This document shows, piece by piece, positions 8,530 through 18,023 of a stretch of DNA of 64,000 bases. The translations under genes were made by a program, and so were the position numbers. Numbering within the stretch: the stretch's first letter is position 1; each line of letters starts with the position of its first letter. This stretch comes from Cellulomonas fimi ATCC 484 (GTDB lineage: Bacteria > Actinomycetota > Actinomycetes > Actinomycetales > Cellulomonadaceae). The notes below the pieces were generated by a model, which was not told where the DNA came from, searched no databases, and was given only the letters and a program-made list of their open reading frames with translations. Location of the stretch: positions 3,162,001 through 3,226,000 of the forward strand of contig NC_015514.1 of assembly GCF_000212695.1 (NCBI RefSeq), written 5' to 3'.

Positions 8530-10143
8530 GTGACCACGACCGACCAGACAGGCGCCACCCCGCCCGGCACCGCCCCGCGCGGCACCGCGGCCCGCCTCGC
8601 CGACCTCGCGGACCGCACCCGTGCCGCCGAGGCCGCCGAGCAGGCGGCGGCCGACAAGCAGCACGCCCGCGGCAAGAAGACGGCCCGCGAGCGCATCGAG
8701 GCGCTGCTCGACCCGGGCTCGTTCACCGAGCTCGACGCGCTCGTGCGGCACCGCTCGACGAACTTCGGCCTGGACAAGAAGCGGATCCCCGGCGACGGCG
8801 TCGTCACGGGGTTCGGCACCGTCGACGGCCGCCAGGTGTGCGTGTACTCGCAGGACTTCACGGTCTTCGGCGGCAGCCTCGGCGAGGTGCACGGCCAGAA
8901 GATCACCAAGGTCATGGACCTCGCGCTGCGCACGGGCGTCCCGCTCGTCGGCATCAGCGACGGCGGCGGGGCGCGCATCCAGGAGGGCGTCGCGGGCCTC
9001 ACGCAGTTCGCGGAGATCTTCCGCCGCAACGTCGCCGCGTCCGGCGTGATCCCGCAGATCAGCCTCATCCTCGGCCCGTCCGCGGGCGGTGCGGTGTACT
9101 CCCCCGCGCTCACCGACTTCATCGTGATGGCGGACGGCACGTCCAACATGTTCATCACGGGCCCGGACGTCATCCGCGCGGTCACGGGCGAGGACGTCGG
9201 CTTCGAGGAGCTCGGCGGCGCGACGACGCACAGCACGCGCTCGGGCGTCGCGCACTACATGGCGTCCGACGAGGACGACGCGATCGACTACGTGCGCTCG
9301 TTGCTGTCGTACCTGCCGCAGAACAACCTCACGGACCCGCCGACGTTCCCGCACGAGGCACCGCTCGAGGTCACCGAGGACGACGAGGCGCTCGACGCGA
9401 TCGTCCCCGACTCCGACACCCAGCCGTACGACATGCGGACGGTCGTGGAGCACGTGCTCGACGACGGCGTCCTGCTGGAGATCCAGCCGCTGTACGCGCA
9501 GAACGTGCTCATCGGGTTCGGGCACGTCGAGGGGCACCCCGTCGGCGTCGTCGCGAACCAGCCGATGGCGATGGCGGGCACGCTCGACATCAACGCCGCG
9601 GAGAAGGCGGCCCGGTTCGTGCGGACGTGCGACGCGTTCAACGTCCCCGTGCTGACGTTCGTCGACGTGCCGGGCTTCCTGCCGGGCACCGACCAGGAGT
9701 GGAACGGCATCATCCGACGCGGCGCGAAGCTCATCTACGCGTACGCGGAGGCGACGGTCCCGCTGGTCACGGTGATCACGCGCAAGGCGTACGGTGGCGC
9801 GTACATCGTCATGGGGTCCAAGCAGCTGGGCGCCGACGTCAACCTCGCCTGGCCGACGGCGCAGATCGCCGTGATGGGCGCCGGCGGTGCCGTGAACATC
9901 CTGCAGCGCGGGGCGCTCAAGACGGTCGCGGACGCGGGCGGGGACGTCGAGGCCGAGCGGCGGCGCCTCACGGCGGAGTACGAGGAGGCGATCGTCAACC
10001 CGTGGGACGCGGCGGACCGCGGCTACGTGGACGCCGTCATCGCCCCCTCGCAGACCCGGTCGGAGATCACGCGCGCGCTGCGACTGCTGCGCACCAAGCG
10101 CGCGAGCCTGCCGCCCAAGAAGCACGGCAACATCCCGCTGTGA
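8530..10143 (+). CDS. accD: Acyl-CoA carboxylase beta (carboxyltransferase) subunit
   Basis: This 537-residue protein is the carboxyltransferase of a propionyl/acetyl-CoA carboxylase and moves the carboxyl group from carboxybiotin to the acyl-CoA. It shows the paired crotonase-like halves: [14 protein letters not shown] and [16 protein letters not shown] in the first, and [14 protein letters not shown] plus [15 protein letters not shown] in the second. The glycine-rich loops supply the oxyanion holes. Length and motifs match mycobacterial AccD5 and Streptomyces PccB, so propionyl-CoA is a likely substrate, but chain-length choice cannot be fixed here. It is followed 13 nt later by an unknown gene and then accE. 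Confidence 0.95.
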   Translation: MTTTDQTGATPPGTAPRGTAARLADLADRTRAAEAAEQAAADKQHARGKKTARERIEALLDPGSFTELDALVRHRSTNFGLDKKRIPGDGVVTGFGTVDGRQVCVYSQDFTVFGGSLGEVHGQKITKVMDLALRTGVPLVGISDGGGARIQEGVAGLTQFAEIFRRNVAASGVIPQISLILGPSAGGAVYSPALTDFIVMADGTSNMFITGPDVIRAVTGEDVGFEELGGATTHSTRSGVAHYMASDEDDAIDYVRSLLSYLPQNNLTDPPTFPHEAPLEVTEDDEALDAIVPDSDTQPYDMRTVVEHVLDDGVLLEIQPLYAQNVLIGFGHVEGHPVGVVANQPMAMAGTLDINAAEKAARFVRTCDAFNVPVLTFVDVPGFLPGTDQEWNGIIRRGAKLIYAYAEATVPLVTVITRKAYGGAYIVMGSKQLGADVNLAWPTAQIAVMGAGGAVNILQRGALKTVADAGGDVEAERRRLTAEYEEAIVNPWDAADRGYVDAVIAPSQTRSEITRALRLLRTKRASLPPKKHGNIPL

Positions 10144-10156
10144 CCCCGGAGGACGC

Positions 10157-10690
10157 GTGAGCGAGCACGACCACGACGAGCACACCCACGGCGGCGAGCC
10201 CCTGCAGGGGGTCGACGCGGCCGACCTGCACGCGGCCGTCGACCGGCTGACGACGGCGCTGCACTCCTACGTCGAGACGGCGGTGGGCGTGCGGGCGGAG
10301 TTCGGTGCGCACGAGGCCGACGAGGACCCGCGGGTGCTGTCGCTGGAGTCCGAGATCGGCGGCCTGAACGCGCAGCTGTACGACCTGCTGCACACGCGGC
10401 TCGGCCTGCACGCGGACCTCACGGGCATGTCGTGGGGCGACGAGGAGGAGCAGGACGCCGACGCGCCGCCGGCACCCGCGGACGTCGACACGTTCCACAT
10501 GGGGTTCGTCGTCGGCCCGCCGACCGGACCGTCGGACCTGTCGCTGGAGTCGGTCCTCGACCTCGTCGACGCGGGCGGTGCGGACATCGCGCAGCGGCTC
10601 GTCGACGCGGGCTTCGAGGTGAGCGAGTGGGGCGTGTCGCGCGGCGCCCCGGTGCTGTTCGAGGAGGACGACACCGAGGAGGACGGGTGA
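10157..10690 (+). CDS. Acidic protein of unknown function inside the acc operon
   Basis: A 177-residue protein starts at GTG 10157, which has ggagg six nt upstream. It begins with a His/Asp-rich tail (SEHDHDEHTHGGE), then has two probable helical segments (about residues 20-80) and a C-terminal part with VDTFHMGFVVGPPTGP and an acidic end (EEDDTEEDG). No membrane span, signal peptide or known motif is visible. It lies between accD and accE and overlaps accE by 4 nt (GTGA), so it is translated with the carboxylase subunits. An accessory role in the complex is only an inference from position. The His-rich head could bind metal. Confidence 0.75.
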   Translation: MSEHDHDEHTHGGEPLQGVDAADLHAAVDRLTTALHSYVETAVGVRAEFGAHEADEDPRVLSLESEIGGLNAQLYDLLHTRLGLHADLTGMSWGDEEEQDADAPPAPADVDTFHMGFVVGPPTGPSDLSLESVLDLVDAGGADIAQRLVDAGFEVSEWGVSRGAPVLFEEDDTEEDG

Positions 10691-10908
10691 GCACCGACGG
10701 CGCCCACGTGCACGTCGTCCGGGGCGCGCCGGACGAGGTCGAGCTCGCGGCGCTGGTCGCCGGGCTCGTCGCCGCGTCGCAGGACGCCCACGGCGTCGAC
10801 GAGCACACCGCCCCGGCGTCCGCATGGTCGGACCGCCGTCGCACGGTGCGCGGCCCCGTCGGCCTGCACCCGGGGCCGGACGCGTGGCGCTGGAGCCTGC
10901 GGGGCTGA
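10687..10908 (+). CDS. accE: Acyl-CoA carboxylase epsilon subunit
   Basis: A 73-residue protein with the two conserved features of AccE: an N-terminal VRGAPDEVELAALVAGLVA helix and a C-terminal GPDAWRWSLRG tail, joined by a short variable Arg-rich linker. In actinobacteria AccE bridges the beta subunit core and the biotin carboxylase subunit and raises activity. The GTG at 10687 overlaps the stop of the preceding gene. The family is short and poorly conserved, but the motifs and position 0.5 kb after accD make the call firm. Confidence 0.85.
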   Translation: MSTDGAHVHVVRGAPDEVELAALVAGLVAASQDAHGVDEHTAPASAWSDRRRTVRGPVGLHPGPDAWRWSLRG

Positions 10909-10957
10909 CGTCGCCCGACCGGCCGCCCGAACCGCCGGAACCCGACGTACCCGCGAG

Positions 10958-10963
10958 TAGGGT
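10958..10963 (+). promoter_or_regulatory. -10 element, leaderless DUF885 gene
   Basis: TAGGGT, 7 nt before the GTG at 10971. Confidence 0.6.
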
Positions 10964-10970
10964 CGTCCGG

Positions 10971-12695
10971 GTGACGACGACGCCCCACCCCAGCGGTCCC
11001 CGCCAGCCCACCCCCATCGACGCGGTCGCGGAGGCCCACGTCGACGCCGCCGCGACGCTGAACCCGCTCGACGCGACGGCCATGGGCCTGCCCGGCCACG
11101 AGCACGAGATGACCGACCTGTCCCCCGCGGGCCACGACGCGCGCGCGGACCTCGCGCGTTCGACGCTCGTCGCGCTCGACGGCCTCGCGCCGGTCGACGC
11201 GGTCGACGAGGTGACGCTGGCCGCGATGCGCGAGCGTCTCGGCCTCGAGCTCGAGCTGCACGACGCCGGGGAGCACCTGCGCGACCTCAACAACATCGCC
11301 TCGCCCGTGCAGGGCCTGCGCGACGTGTTCGACATCATGGCGACGTCCTCGGTCGAGGACTGGGAGAACGTCGCCGCGCGCCTCAACGCCCTGCCGGGCG
11401 CGGTCGACGGGTACGTCGAGTCGCTGCGGCTCGCGGCGTCCCGCGGCGACGTCGCGGCGGTCCGGCAGGTCGAGGAGGCCGTGCGCCAGGCGCTCGAGCT
11501 CGCCGACCCGCAGACGTCGTTCTTCACGTCGTTCGTCGCGGGTGCGGACGTGGACGCCGCGCTCGACGAGTCGTCCGCGTGCGCGCTCGTGCGTGCCGAG
11601 CTGGAGCGCGGCGCGGTCGCCGCCCGCGAGGCGTACGGGACGCTCGCGACGTTCCTGCGCGACGAGCTCGCCCCGCGCGCGCCCCAGGAGGACGCGGTCG
11701 GGCGCGACCGGTACGCGCTGTTCTCGCGCGCGTTCCTCGGTGCTGCCGTCGACCTCGAGGAGACGTACCGCTGGGGCGTCGAGGAGCTCGCCCGCGTCGT
11801 CGCCGAGCAGCAGGCCGTCGCCGAGCAGATCGCCGGGCCGGGCGCGAGCGTCGAGCAGGCGGTCGCCGCCCTCGACGCGGACCCGGCGCGCCAGCTGCAC
11901 GGCACCGAGGCGCTGCGCGCGTGGATGCAGGAGACGTCGGACGCCGCGATCGACGCGCTCGACGGGGTCCACTTCACGATCCCCGAGGCGCTGCGCACCC
12001 TGGAGTGCCGCATCGCGCCCACGCAGACGGGCGGCATCTACTACACCGGCCCGAGCGACGACTTCTCCCGCCCCGGCCGCATGTGGTGGTCGGTGCCCGC
12101 GGACGTGACGACGTTCGGGACGTGGCGCGAGAAGACGACCGTCTACCACGAGGGCGTCCCGGGCCACCACCTGCAGATCGGCCAGGCCGTCGCCGCGCGC
12201 GACACCCTCAACCGCTGGCGCCGCCTCGCGTGCTGGACCTCCGGGTTCGGCGAGGGCTGGGCGCTGTACGCCGAGCGGCTCATGGCCGACCTGGGCTTCC
12301 TCGACGACCCGGGCGACCGGTTCGGGATGCTCGACAGCCAGCGCCTGCGCGCTGCACGCGTCGTCTTCGACATCGGGGTGCACCTGGGGCTGCCCGCGCC
12401 CGCCGAGTGGGGCGGCGGCACGTGGGACGCCGACAAGGGCTGGGAGCTCCTGCGCGCGAACGTCAACATGCCCGAGTCGTCGGTCCGCTTCGAGTGGATG
12501 CGCTACCTGGGCTGGCCGGGCCAGGCGCCCTCGTACAAGGTCGGCCAGCGGCTGTGGGAGCAGACGCGCGACGAGGCGGCGGGCACCGCCCGCACGCGCG
12601 GCGAGGGCTTCGACCTGCGCGCGTTCCACGCGTCCGCGCTCGACCTGGGTGCGCTGCCGCTCGACGTCCTCAAGCAGGTGTTCGCGACGGCGTGA
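10971..12695 (+). CDS. DUF885 family protein, probable metallopeptidase-like hydrolase
   Basis: The 574-residue product belongs to the DUF885 family. The family signature HEGVPGHH, in VYHEGVPGHHLQIGQA at about residues 391-406, is the likely metal site, followed by TSGFGEGWALYAERL, which supplies a conserved Glu. Length is typical. There is no signal peptide, so it should act in the cytoplasm; the substrate is unknown. The GTG at 10971 follows a -10 hexamer. It has its own promoter after accE and ends in a strong hairpin shared with the convergent VKOR gene. Confidence 0.88.
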   Translation: MTTTPHPSGPRQPTPIDAVAEAHVDAAATLNPLDATAMGLPGHEHEMTDLSPAGHDARADLARSTLVALDGLAPVDAVDEVTLAAMRERLGLELELHDAGEHLRDLNNIASPVQGLRDVFDIMATSSVEDWENVAARLNALPGAVDGYVESLRLAASRGDVAAVRQVEEAVRQALELADPQTSFFTSFVAGADVDAALDESSACALVRAELERGAVAAREAYGTLATFLRDELAPRAPQEDAVGRDRYALFSRAFLGAAVDLEETYRWGVEELARVVAEQQAVAEQIAGPGASVEQAVAALDADPARQLHGTEALRAWMQETSDAAIDALDGVHFTIPEALRTLECRIAPTQTGGIYYTGPSDDFSRPGRMWWSVPADVTTFGTWREKTTVYHEGVPGHHLQIGQAVAARDTLNRWRRLACWTSGFGEGWALYAERLMADLGFLDDPGDRFGMLDSQRLRAARVVFDIGVHLGLPAPAEWGGGTWDADKGWELLRANVNMPESSVRFEWMRYLGWPGQAPSYKVGQRLWEQTRDEAAGTARTRGEGFDLRAFHASALDLGALPLDVLKQVFATA

Positions 12696-12705
12696 CGCCG
12701 TGACG

Positions 12706-12744
12706 CGCGAGGGGCGGGCACCCGGTCGGTGCCCGCCCCTCGCG
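12706..12744. terminator. Bidirectional hairpin terminator
   Basis: A perfect 17-bp stem (cgcgaggggcgggcacc and its complement) with a 5-nt loop lies between the convergent stops of the DUF885 and VKOR genes. It can serve both strands. Confidence 0.75.
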
Positions 12745-12764
12745 TCGTCGCCGTCCGTTCGGCG

Positions 12765-13514
12765 TCAGAGCAGCGACCAGCCGTAGCCGAAGAACACGAC
12801 GGCGGCGAGCGCGACCAGCACCGCGACCGTCACGAACCAGTCGTTGCCCGCCGCGACGAACCTGCGGGCCGCAGGCCCCCACCTGCCGGGCAGCGTGAGG
12901 TGCCCGTCGCGCACGTTGATGCGCGTCAGGCCGGCCCACACCAACGTCGTCGTCACGGTGATGAGCAGGCACCACGGGCACAGCGCCTTGATGTCGGTGT
13001 ACGCCTCGTAGAACAGCCACCACGCGAACAGCAGGCCCGCGGTGTAGACGACCTCCGCCGCGCGCATGTACCAGCGCGGGAACACCACGCCGCCGATGAG
13101 CGCGACCGCCATCGTCAGGACGACGGCCTCCGCGGCGATGCCGAGGAAGGCGTTGGGGAAGCCGAACAGCGACGCCTGCCACGTCTTCGCCACGGTCGCG
13201 CAGTTGATCACCGCGTTGAGGCTGCAGCCAAGCTTCGCGTCCGCGTCGCCCGCCAGGATGACCGCCTCGATCGACAGGACGAACGACGTGTAGAGCCCGA
13301 TCGCGCCCGAGACGGCCATCTCGATCGCGGTGCGCCGCCGCCACGCCGCGGGGGCGGGGCGCAGCAGGTCGGGGTCCTCGTCGACGGCGTCGTCCAGGAG
13401 GTCGTCCTCCCAGCCGTCGCCCTCGAGCTCGTCGTGCGCCGCGCCGTCGACGGTCCCGACGGCGTCGCGCGGTCCGTCCCCGCCGCGCGCCGTGGGGCTG
13501 GTCGCCTCGTTCAC
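12765..13514 (-). CDS. Vitamin K epoxide reductase (VKOR) family membrane protein
   Basis: Bacterial VKOR re-oxidises DsbA-like thiol oxidases by passing electrons to quinone. The 249-residue protein has about 60 acidic N-terminal cytoplasmic residues, then five predicted membrane spans. The two redox pairs are intact: Cys97 and Cys105 in the periplasmic loop (CSLNAVINC) and the quinone-proximal CPWC at 179-182. FGFPNAFLGI is also conserved. The GTG at 13514 has GAGGAGG six nt upstream; a longer frame from 13565 lacks such a site. No fused thioredoxin domain is present, so a separate partner must exist outside this window. Confidence 0.92.
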   Translation of the reverse strand: MNEATSPTARGGDGPRDAVGTVDGAAHDELEGDGWEDDLLDDAVDEDPDLLRPAPAAWRRRTAIEMAVSGAIGLYTSFVLSIEAVILAGDADAKLGCSLNAVINCATVAKTWQASLFGFPNAFLGIAAEAVVLTMAVALIGGVVFPRWYMRAAEVVYTAGLLFAWWLFYEAYTDIKALCPWCLLITVTTTLVWAGLTRINVRDGHLTLPGRWGPAARRFVAAGNDWFVTVAVLVALAAVVFFGYGWSLL

Positions 13515-13647
13515 TGGGCCTCCTCGGGTGTCGGCACGAGACCGCCGCGTCGCCGCTCGTGCCACAGGTGCCTGCCATTGTGCCCCGCCGTGCTGTACGT
13601 CCGGACCCGACCTCGGTCCCGGTCGGGCCCGCGCGGACCGCCGCGGC

Positions 13648-13653
13648 TAGGCT
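13648..13653 (+). promoter_or_regulatory. -10 element, leaderless maf
   Basis: TAGGCT, 8 nt before the GTG at 13662. Confidence 0.55.
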
Positions 13654-13661
13654 CGCGCGTC

Positions 13662-14339
13662 GTGACCCGCCTGCTCCTCGCCTCCGCGTCCCCCGCCCGC
13701 CGCGCGACCCTCGCGTCCGCCGGCATCGACCCGCTCGTCGTCGTGTCGTCCGTCGACGAGCCGGCCGTCCTCGCGGCCGCAGCCGAGCGCTTCGGCACCC
13801 TCGAGCCCGCCGACGCGGTCCTCGTGCTCGCGCAGGCCAAGGTCGAGGACGTCGCGCGCGCGATCGCGGCCGGCACGCCCGAGGAGCTCGCCGACGCGGA
13901 CGACCTGGTGCTGCTGGGGTGCGACTCGATGCTGGAGCTCGACGGCGAGGTGCTGGGCCGCCCGGCCGACGCCGGGGACGCGGTGCGGCGCTGGCACGCG
14001 ATGCGGGGCCGTACGGGCGTGCTGCACACGGGGCACTGGGTCGTCGACGAGCGCGCGACGCCCGACGAGGGCGGCGTGGGCACCCGCGGGACCCTGGGCG
14101 CCACGTCCTCGACGGTCGTGCACTTCGCGGACCTCTCCGACGAGGAGGTCGCGGCGTACGTGGCGACCGGCGAGCCGCTCGCGGTGGCGGGCTCGTTCAC
14201 GGTCGACGGGCTCGGCGGACCCTTCGTCGAGCGCATCGAGGGCGACCACCACGGCGTCGTGGGGGTGTCGCTGCCCCTGCTGCGCGAGCTTCTCGGCGAG
14301 ATCGGCGTGAGCATCCCGAGCCTGTGGCGCACCGCCTGA
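13662..14339 (+). CDS. maf: Maf-like nucleoside triphosphate pyrophosphatase
   Basis: Maf proteins hydrolyse non-canonical or methylated nucleoside triphosphates to monophosphates. The 225-residue product shows [17 protein letters not shown] at the N-terminus (family SxSPRR motif, here SPARR), the catalytic region [18 protein letters not shown], and the C-terminal [21 protein letters not shown]. The usual Gln or Lys before the metal Asp is Gly-Cys here, and there is an insertion after [10 protein letters not shown], as in other actinobacterial homologues. Located between VKOR and accA, as maf lies near acc genes in mycobacteria. Confidence 0.9.
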   Translation: MTRLLLASASPARRATLASAGIDPLVVVSSVDEPAVLAAAAERFGTLEPADAVLVLAQAKVEDVARAIAAGTPEELADADDLVLLGCDSMLELDGEVLGRPADAGDAVRRWHAMRGRTGVLHTGHWVVDERATPDEGGVGTRGTLGATSSTVVHFADLSDEEVAAYVATGEPLAVAGSFTVDGLGGPFVERIEGDHHGVVGVSLPLLRELLGEIGVSIPSLWRTA

Positions 14340-14345
14340 CGGCAC

Positions 14346-14375
14346 CCGCGGTTGTGCCGACCGGACAACCGGCGG
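14346..14375 (+). terminator. Hairpin after maf
   Basis: Stem ccgcggttgt paired with its complement (one bulged base), 9-nt loop, 7 nt after the maf stop. Confidence 0.4.
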
Positions 14376-14503
14376 CGCGCACGACCCCCCTGACGCGACC
14401 CGCGTCGTCGGATCCCTACAAGAACCCGGGCGCGGCCGTTGGGCGGTTCCCCAATCTTGCGCGGGCGCCGCGGACGGACCCCGAGCGGCCGGGTGCCGCA
14501 CGT

Positions 14504-14509
14504 TACGGT
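14504..14509 (+). promoter_or_regulatory. -10 element, leaderless accA
   Basis: TACGGT, 5 nt before the GTG at 14515. Confidence 0.55.
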
Positions 14510-14514
14510 GGACC

Positions 14515-16335
14515 GTGCCCGTGATCTCCAAGGTCCTCATCGCGAACCGCGGTGAGATCGCCGTCCGCATCGCCCGCGCCTGCCGAGACGCCCGGATCGG
14601 GTCCGTGGCCGTCTACTCCGACCCCGACCGCGAGGCCCTGCACGTGCGCGTCGCCGACGAGGCGTTCGCGCTCGGCGGCGCCCGCGCGGCCGAGACGTAC
14701 CTCGTGGTCGACAAGCTGCTCGACGTGGCCCGCCGCTCGGGCGCCGACGCCGTGCACCCCGGGTACGGGTTCCTCGCCGAGAACGCCGACTTCGCGCGCG
14801 CCGTCATCGAGGCGGGCCTCGTGTGGATCGGACCGCCGCCGTCGGCGATCGAGTCGCTCGGAGACAAGGTCAGCGCCCGGCACATCGCGCAGCGCGCCGG
14901 CGCCCCCCTCGTGCCCGGCACGGCCGACCCGGTCGCGGGCGTCGACGAGATCCACGCGTTCGTCGCCGAGCACGGCCTGCCCGTCGCGATCAAGGCGGCC
15001 TTCGGCGGTGGCGGCCGCGGCCTGAAGGTCGTGCGGTCCGCCGACGAGATCGACGAGGCCTACGAGTCGGCGGTGCGCGAGGCCGTGGCCGCCTTCGGCC
15101 GCGGCGAGTGCTTCGTCGAGCGGTACCTGGACAAGCCGCGGCACGTCGAGACGCAGTGCCTGGCCGACCAGCACGGCACGGTCGTCGTCGTGTCGACGCG
15201 CGACTGCTCCCTGCAGCGCCGGCACCAGAAGCTCGTCGAGGAGGCGCCCGCGCCGTTCCTCACCGACGCGCAGCGCACGCAGCTCGTGGAGTCGAGCGTC
15301 GCGATCCTGCGCGAGGCGGGCTACGTCGGCGCGGGGACGTGCGAGTTCCTCGTCGGCGCCGACGGCACGGTGTCGTTCCTCGAGGTCAACACGCGTCTGC
15401 AGGTCGAGCACCCCGTCACGGAGGAGATCAGCGGCATCGACCTGGTGCGCGAGCAGCTGCGCGTCGCGGCGGGCGAGCCGCTCGGGTACGACCACGTCGA
15501 GACACGCGGCCACTCGCTCGAGTTCCGGATCAACGGCGAGGACCCGGCCCGCGGCTTCCTGCCCGCCCCGGGCCGGATCACGACGCTGCGCTTCCCGTCG
15601 GGGCCGGGCGTGCGGGTCGACTCGGGCGTGGTCGAGGGCGACAGCGTCTCCGGCCTCTACGACTCGATGATCGCCAAGCTCGTCGTCACCGGCGCGACCC
15701 GCACGCAGGCCGTCGAGCGGGCGCGGCGCGCGCTCGCCGAGATCGAGGTCGTCGGCATCCCGACCGTCGTGCCGTTCCACCGTGCGGTGCTCGACGCCCC
15801 GGAGTTCGCGCCCGCGGACCCGGCCCAGCCGTTCTCGGTGCACACCCGCTGGATCGAGACCGAGTTCGCGGACCGGCTCGGCGCGCTCGGCGCGACGCCC
15901 GCCGCACCTGCCGACGAGGACGAGGACGCGCCGGCGCTCGAGCGCGTGGTCGTCGAGGTCGGCGGCAAGCGGCTCGAGGTCGTGCTGCCCGCGGCGCTCG
16001 CGCTGGGCCGCGGACCCGGCGGGGGCGGACGCCCGACGGGCCGCGCGGGCGCGTCCGGACCGGCCGGGCCGCGCCGCCCCGTGCGGCGCTCCGCCGCGAA
16101 GGCGGGCGGCGGCAGCAACGGCACGACGCTCGCGTCGCCCATGCAGGGCACGATCGTCAAGGTCGCGGTCGCCGAGGGCGCCCAGGTCGCCGAGGGCGAC
16201 CTCGTCGTCGTGCTCGAGGCGATGAAGATGGAGCAGCCGCTCGTCGCGCACCGCGCCGGCACCGTCACAGGCCTCGCGGCGGGCGTCGGGTCGAGCGTGA
16301 GCGCGGGCACGGCCATCTGCGAGATCGTCGGCTGA
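14515..16335 (+). CDS. accA: Acyl-CoA carboxylase alpha subunit: biotin carboxylase fused to biotin carrier
   Basis: The 606-residue protein carries out ATP-dependent carboxylation of its own biotin. The biotin carboxylase N-terminal domain starts [18 protein letters not shown]. The ATP-grasp part has [46 protein letters not shown] and [14 protein letters not shown], and the C-terminal lobe has [10 protein letters not shown] linker rich in Gly, Arg and Pro (about 480-530) leads to the biotinyl domain with EAMKMEQP; Lys at about 571 is biotinylated by BirA. The layout matches AccA3/PccA of actinobacteria. It is not adjacent to accD, which is 6 kb away. A GTG two codons later (14521) is an alternative start. 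Confidence 0.95.
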   Translation: MPVISKVLIANRGEIAVRIARACRDARIGSVAVYSDPDREALHVRVADEAFALGGARAAETYLVVDKLLDVARRSGADAVHPGYGFLAENADFARAVIEAGLVWIGPPPSAIESLGDKVSARHIAQRAGAPLVPGTADPVAGVDEIHAFVAEHGLPVAIKAAFGGGGRGLKVVRSADEIDEAYESAVREAVAAFGRGECFVERYLDKPRHVETQCLADQHGTVVVVSTRDCSLQRRHQKLVEEAPAPFLTDAQRTQLVESSVAILREAGYVGAGTCEFLVGADGTVSFLEVNTRLQVEHPVTEEISGIDLVREQLRVAAGEPLGYDHVETRGHSLEFRINGEDPARGFLPAPGRITTLRFPSGPGVRVDSGVVEGDSVSGLYDSMIAKLVVTGATRTQAVERARRALAEIEVVGIPTVVPFHRAVLDAPEFAPADPAQPFSVHTRWIETEFADRLGALGATPAAPADEDEDAPALERVVVEVGGKRLEVVLPAALALGRGPGGGGRPTGRAGASGPAGPRRPVRRSAAKAGGGSNGTTLASPMQGTIVKVAVAEGAQVAEGDLVVVLEAMKMEQPLVAHRAGTVTGLAAGVGSSVSAGTAICEIVG

Positions 16336-16341
16336 CGGCCC

Positions 16342-16902
16342 GTGCAGGACGCCGTGCCCGCCGAGGACGCGGGCACGGTCCTGCCCGCGTCCGGTCCGGC
16401 CGGGATCCCGCCCGGCGCGGCGCACCACCGGACCGCGGGCGACGGCTGGGTGCAGTGCGCGTGCGGCCGCCGGCACTGGGGACGCCTCGGCGCGGCCGGG
16501 CTGCTGCTGGCCCGCCGGGACGCCGCGGGCGAGCCCGTGGCCGTCGTGCTGCAGCACCGCGCGCCGTGGAGCGACCAGGGCGGCACCTGGGGGGTCCCGG
16601 GCGGCGCGCTCGCCCCGGAGGAGGCGCCCGAGGACGGCGCGCTCCGGGAGGCCGCCGAGGAGGCGGGGATCGACCCCGGGCACGTGCGCGTGCTCGGCAC
16701 CGTCGAGCTGGTCCACCCCGACTGGTCGTACACCACGGTGCTCGCCGACGAGCACGAGCCCGTGACGCCGTCGGCGACGGACGCCGAGAGCGTCGAGGTA
16801 CGCTGGGTGCCCGTCGGGGACGTCGTGGCTCTGCCCCTGCTGCCCGCGTTCGCCGACGCGTGGCCGGACCTGCTGGACCGCCTGCGCCGGTCCGGCCGCT
16901 GA
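16342..16902 (+). CDS. NUDIX hydrolase
   Basis: A 186-residue protein with a complete NUDIX box (GALAPEEAPEDGALREAAEEAGI; the REAAEEAGI core binds Mg2+), at about residues 91-113. NUDIX enzymes split nucleoside diphosphates linked to another group; the substrate here is unknown. About 30 residues before the domain lies CACGRRHWGRLGAAG, a short Cys-containing lead-in common in actinobacterial members. The GTG at 16342 starts 6 nt after the accA stop, so it is probably co-transcribed. In 16903-17003 I see only short G/C hairpins. Confidence 0.88.
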   Translation: MQDAVPAEDAGTVLPASGPAGIPPGAAHHRTAGDGWVQCACGRRHWGRLGAAGLLLARRDAAGEPVAVVLQHRAPWSDQGGTWGVPGGALAPEEAPEDGALREAAEEAGIDPGHVRVLGTVELVHPDWSYTTVLADEHEPVTPSATDAESVEVRWVPVGDVVALPLLPAFADAWPDLLDRLRRSGR

Positions 16903-17003
16903 GCCGACTCCCCCCAGGGCTGCGCCCCGGGGGTGAGCGTCGGGTGAGCGGGCTCACAGCCCGGGGCGGTGGGACACCGTCGCGCGGGAACCGTGGGCGG
17001 GAG

Positions 17004-17009
17004 TATCGT
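17004..17009 (+). promoter_or_regulatory. -10 element of efeUOB
   Basis: TATCGT lies 11 nt upstream of the DtxR-like box, placing the box over the expected transcription start. Confidence 0.5.
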
Positions 17010-17019
17010 CGCGCCCCGG

Positions 17020-17038
17020 TGAGGTAAGGCTCACCTTC
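17020..17038 (+). promoter_or_regulatory. DtxR/IdeR-type iron box
   Basis: The 19 bases tgaggtaaggctcaccttc match 14 of 19 positions of the IdeR consensus TTAGGTTAGGCTAACCTAA, including the AGGT and ACCT half-sites. The site is 22 nt before the efeU start and just downstream of the -10, so iron-loaded regulator should block transcription. Confidence 0.7.
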
Positions 17039-17059
17039 TCGATCCCGACGGAAGAGCCC

Positions 17060-17941
17060 ATGGTCGCCAACTACCTCATCGGCCTGCGCGAGGGCCTCGA
17101 GGCCGCGCTCGTCGTGAGCATCCTCGTCGCCTACCTCGTGCGCACCGAGCGCCGCCACCTGCTGCCCGCGCTCTGGGCCGGGGTCGGCGCCGCGGTCGCC
17201 GCGTCGCTCGCGTTCGGCGCGCTGCTGACGTTCGGCCCGCAGGGGCTGTCGTTCGAGGCGCAGGAGGCGATCGGAGGCACGCTGTCGATCGTCGCCGTCG
17301 GCCTCATCACCTGGATGATCTTCTGGATGGCCCGCACCGCGCGCCACCTCAAGTCCGACCTGCAGCACCGCCTCGACGACGCCGTCGCCGCGGGCCGCCG
17401 GGCCGTCGTCGTGATGGCGCTGCTCGCCGTCGGGCGCGAGGGGCTCGAGACCGCGCTGTTCCTGTGGGCCGGTGCGCAGGCCACGCGCGGCGGCGCGGGC
17501 GACGCGACCCCGCTGCTCGGCGCCGTGCTCGGCCTGCTCACCGCCGTGCTGCTCGGCTGGGCCCTCTACCGGGGCGCCGTCCACGTCGACCTGCGCCGGT
17601 TCTTCGCCTGGACCGGCCTGTTCCTCGTGCTCGTCGCCGCGGGCGTCCTGTCGTACGGCGTGCACGACCTGCAGGAGGCCCGCATCCTGCCCGGCCTGCA
17701 CGACCTCGCGTTCGACGTCTCCGCCGCCGTCCCGCCGAGCAGCTGGTACGGGACCCTGCTCAAGGGCGTCCTCAACTTCTCCCCCGCGACCACCTGGCTC
17801 GAGGCGGCGGCGTGGCTCGCGTTCGCCGTGCCCACGCTCGTGCTGTTCGTGCGGACGACGTGGGGCGGCCCCGCCCGCCCGCCCGCCCCGCCCGCCGCGG
17901 CACCCGCACCGGCCGCGGCGCCCGCCCCCGCGGCCGGCTGA
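17060..17941 (+). CDS. efeU: Ferrous iron permease EfeU (FTR1 family)
   Basis: A 293-residue, seven-span membrane protein with the two diagnostic REGLE motifs: Arg10-Glu14 in helix 1 and Arg126-Glu130 in helix 4. These acidic residues carry iron across the membrane. The C-terminal tail is a low-complexity Pro/Ala stretch. It is the first gene of efeUOB; efeO begins 82 nt later and efeB follows. The ATG at 17060 is preceded by a weak ggaagag site. Confidence 0.95.
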   Translation: MVANYLIGLREGLEAALVVSILVAYLVRTERRHLLPALWAGVGAAVAASLAFGALLTFGPQGLSFEAQEAIGGTLSIVAVGLITWMIFWMARTARHLKSDLQHRLDDAVAAGRRAVVVMALLAVGREGLETALFLWAGAQATRGGAGDATPLLGAVLGLLTAVLLGWALYRGAVHVDLRRFFAWTGLFLVLVAAGVLSYGVHDLQEARILPGLHDLAFDVSAAVPPSSWYGTLLKGVLNFSPATTWLEAAAWLAFAVPTLVLFVRTTWGGPARPPAPPAAAPAPAAAPAPAAG

Positions 17942-18023
17942 CCCACCCGCCACCACGCCGCTGCCCAGCCGCGGCCCCCGCACCCACCGCCGCACCGCGC
18001 GGCGAGCCCCCACGAGGAGACCC

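Noticed and set aside
7497..10160. An 887-codon open frame on the plus strand across birA and accD
   Set aside because: It is antisense to birA and out of frame with accD. Its translation is Arg/Gly/Asp/Ala-rich without motifs. Long shadow frames are expected at this G+C content.
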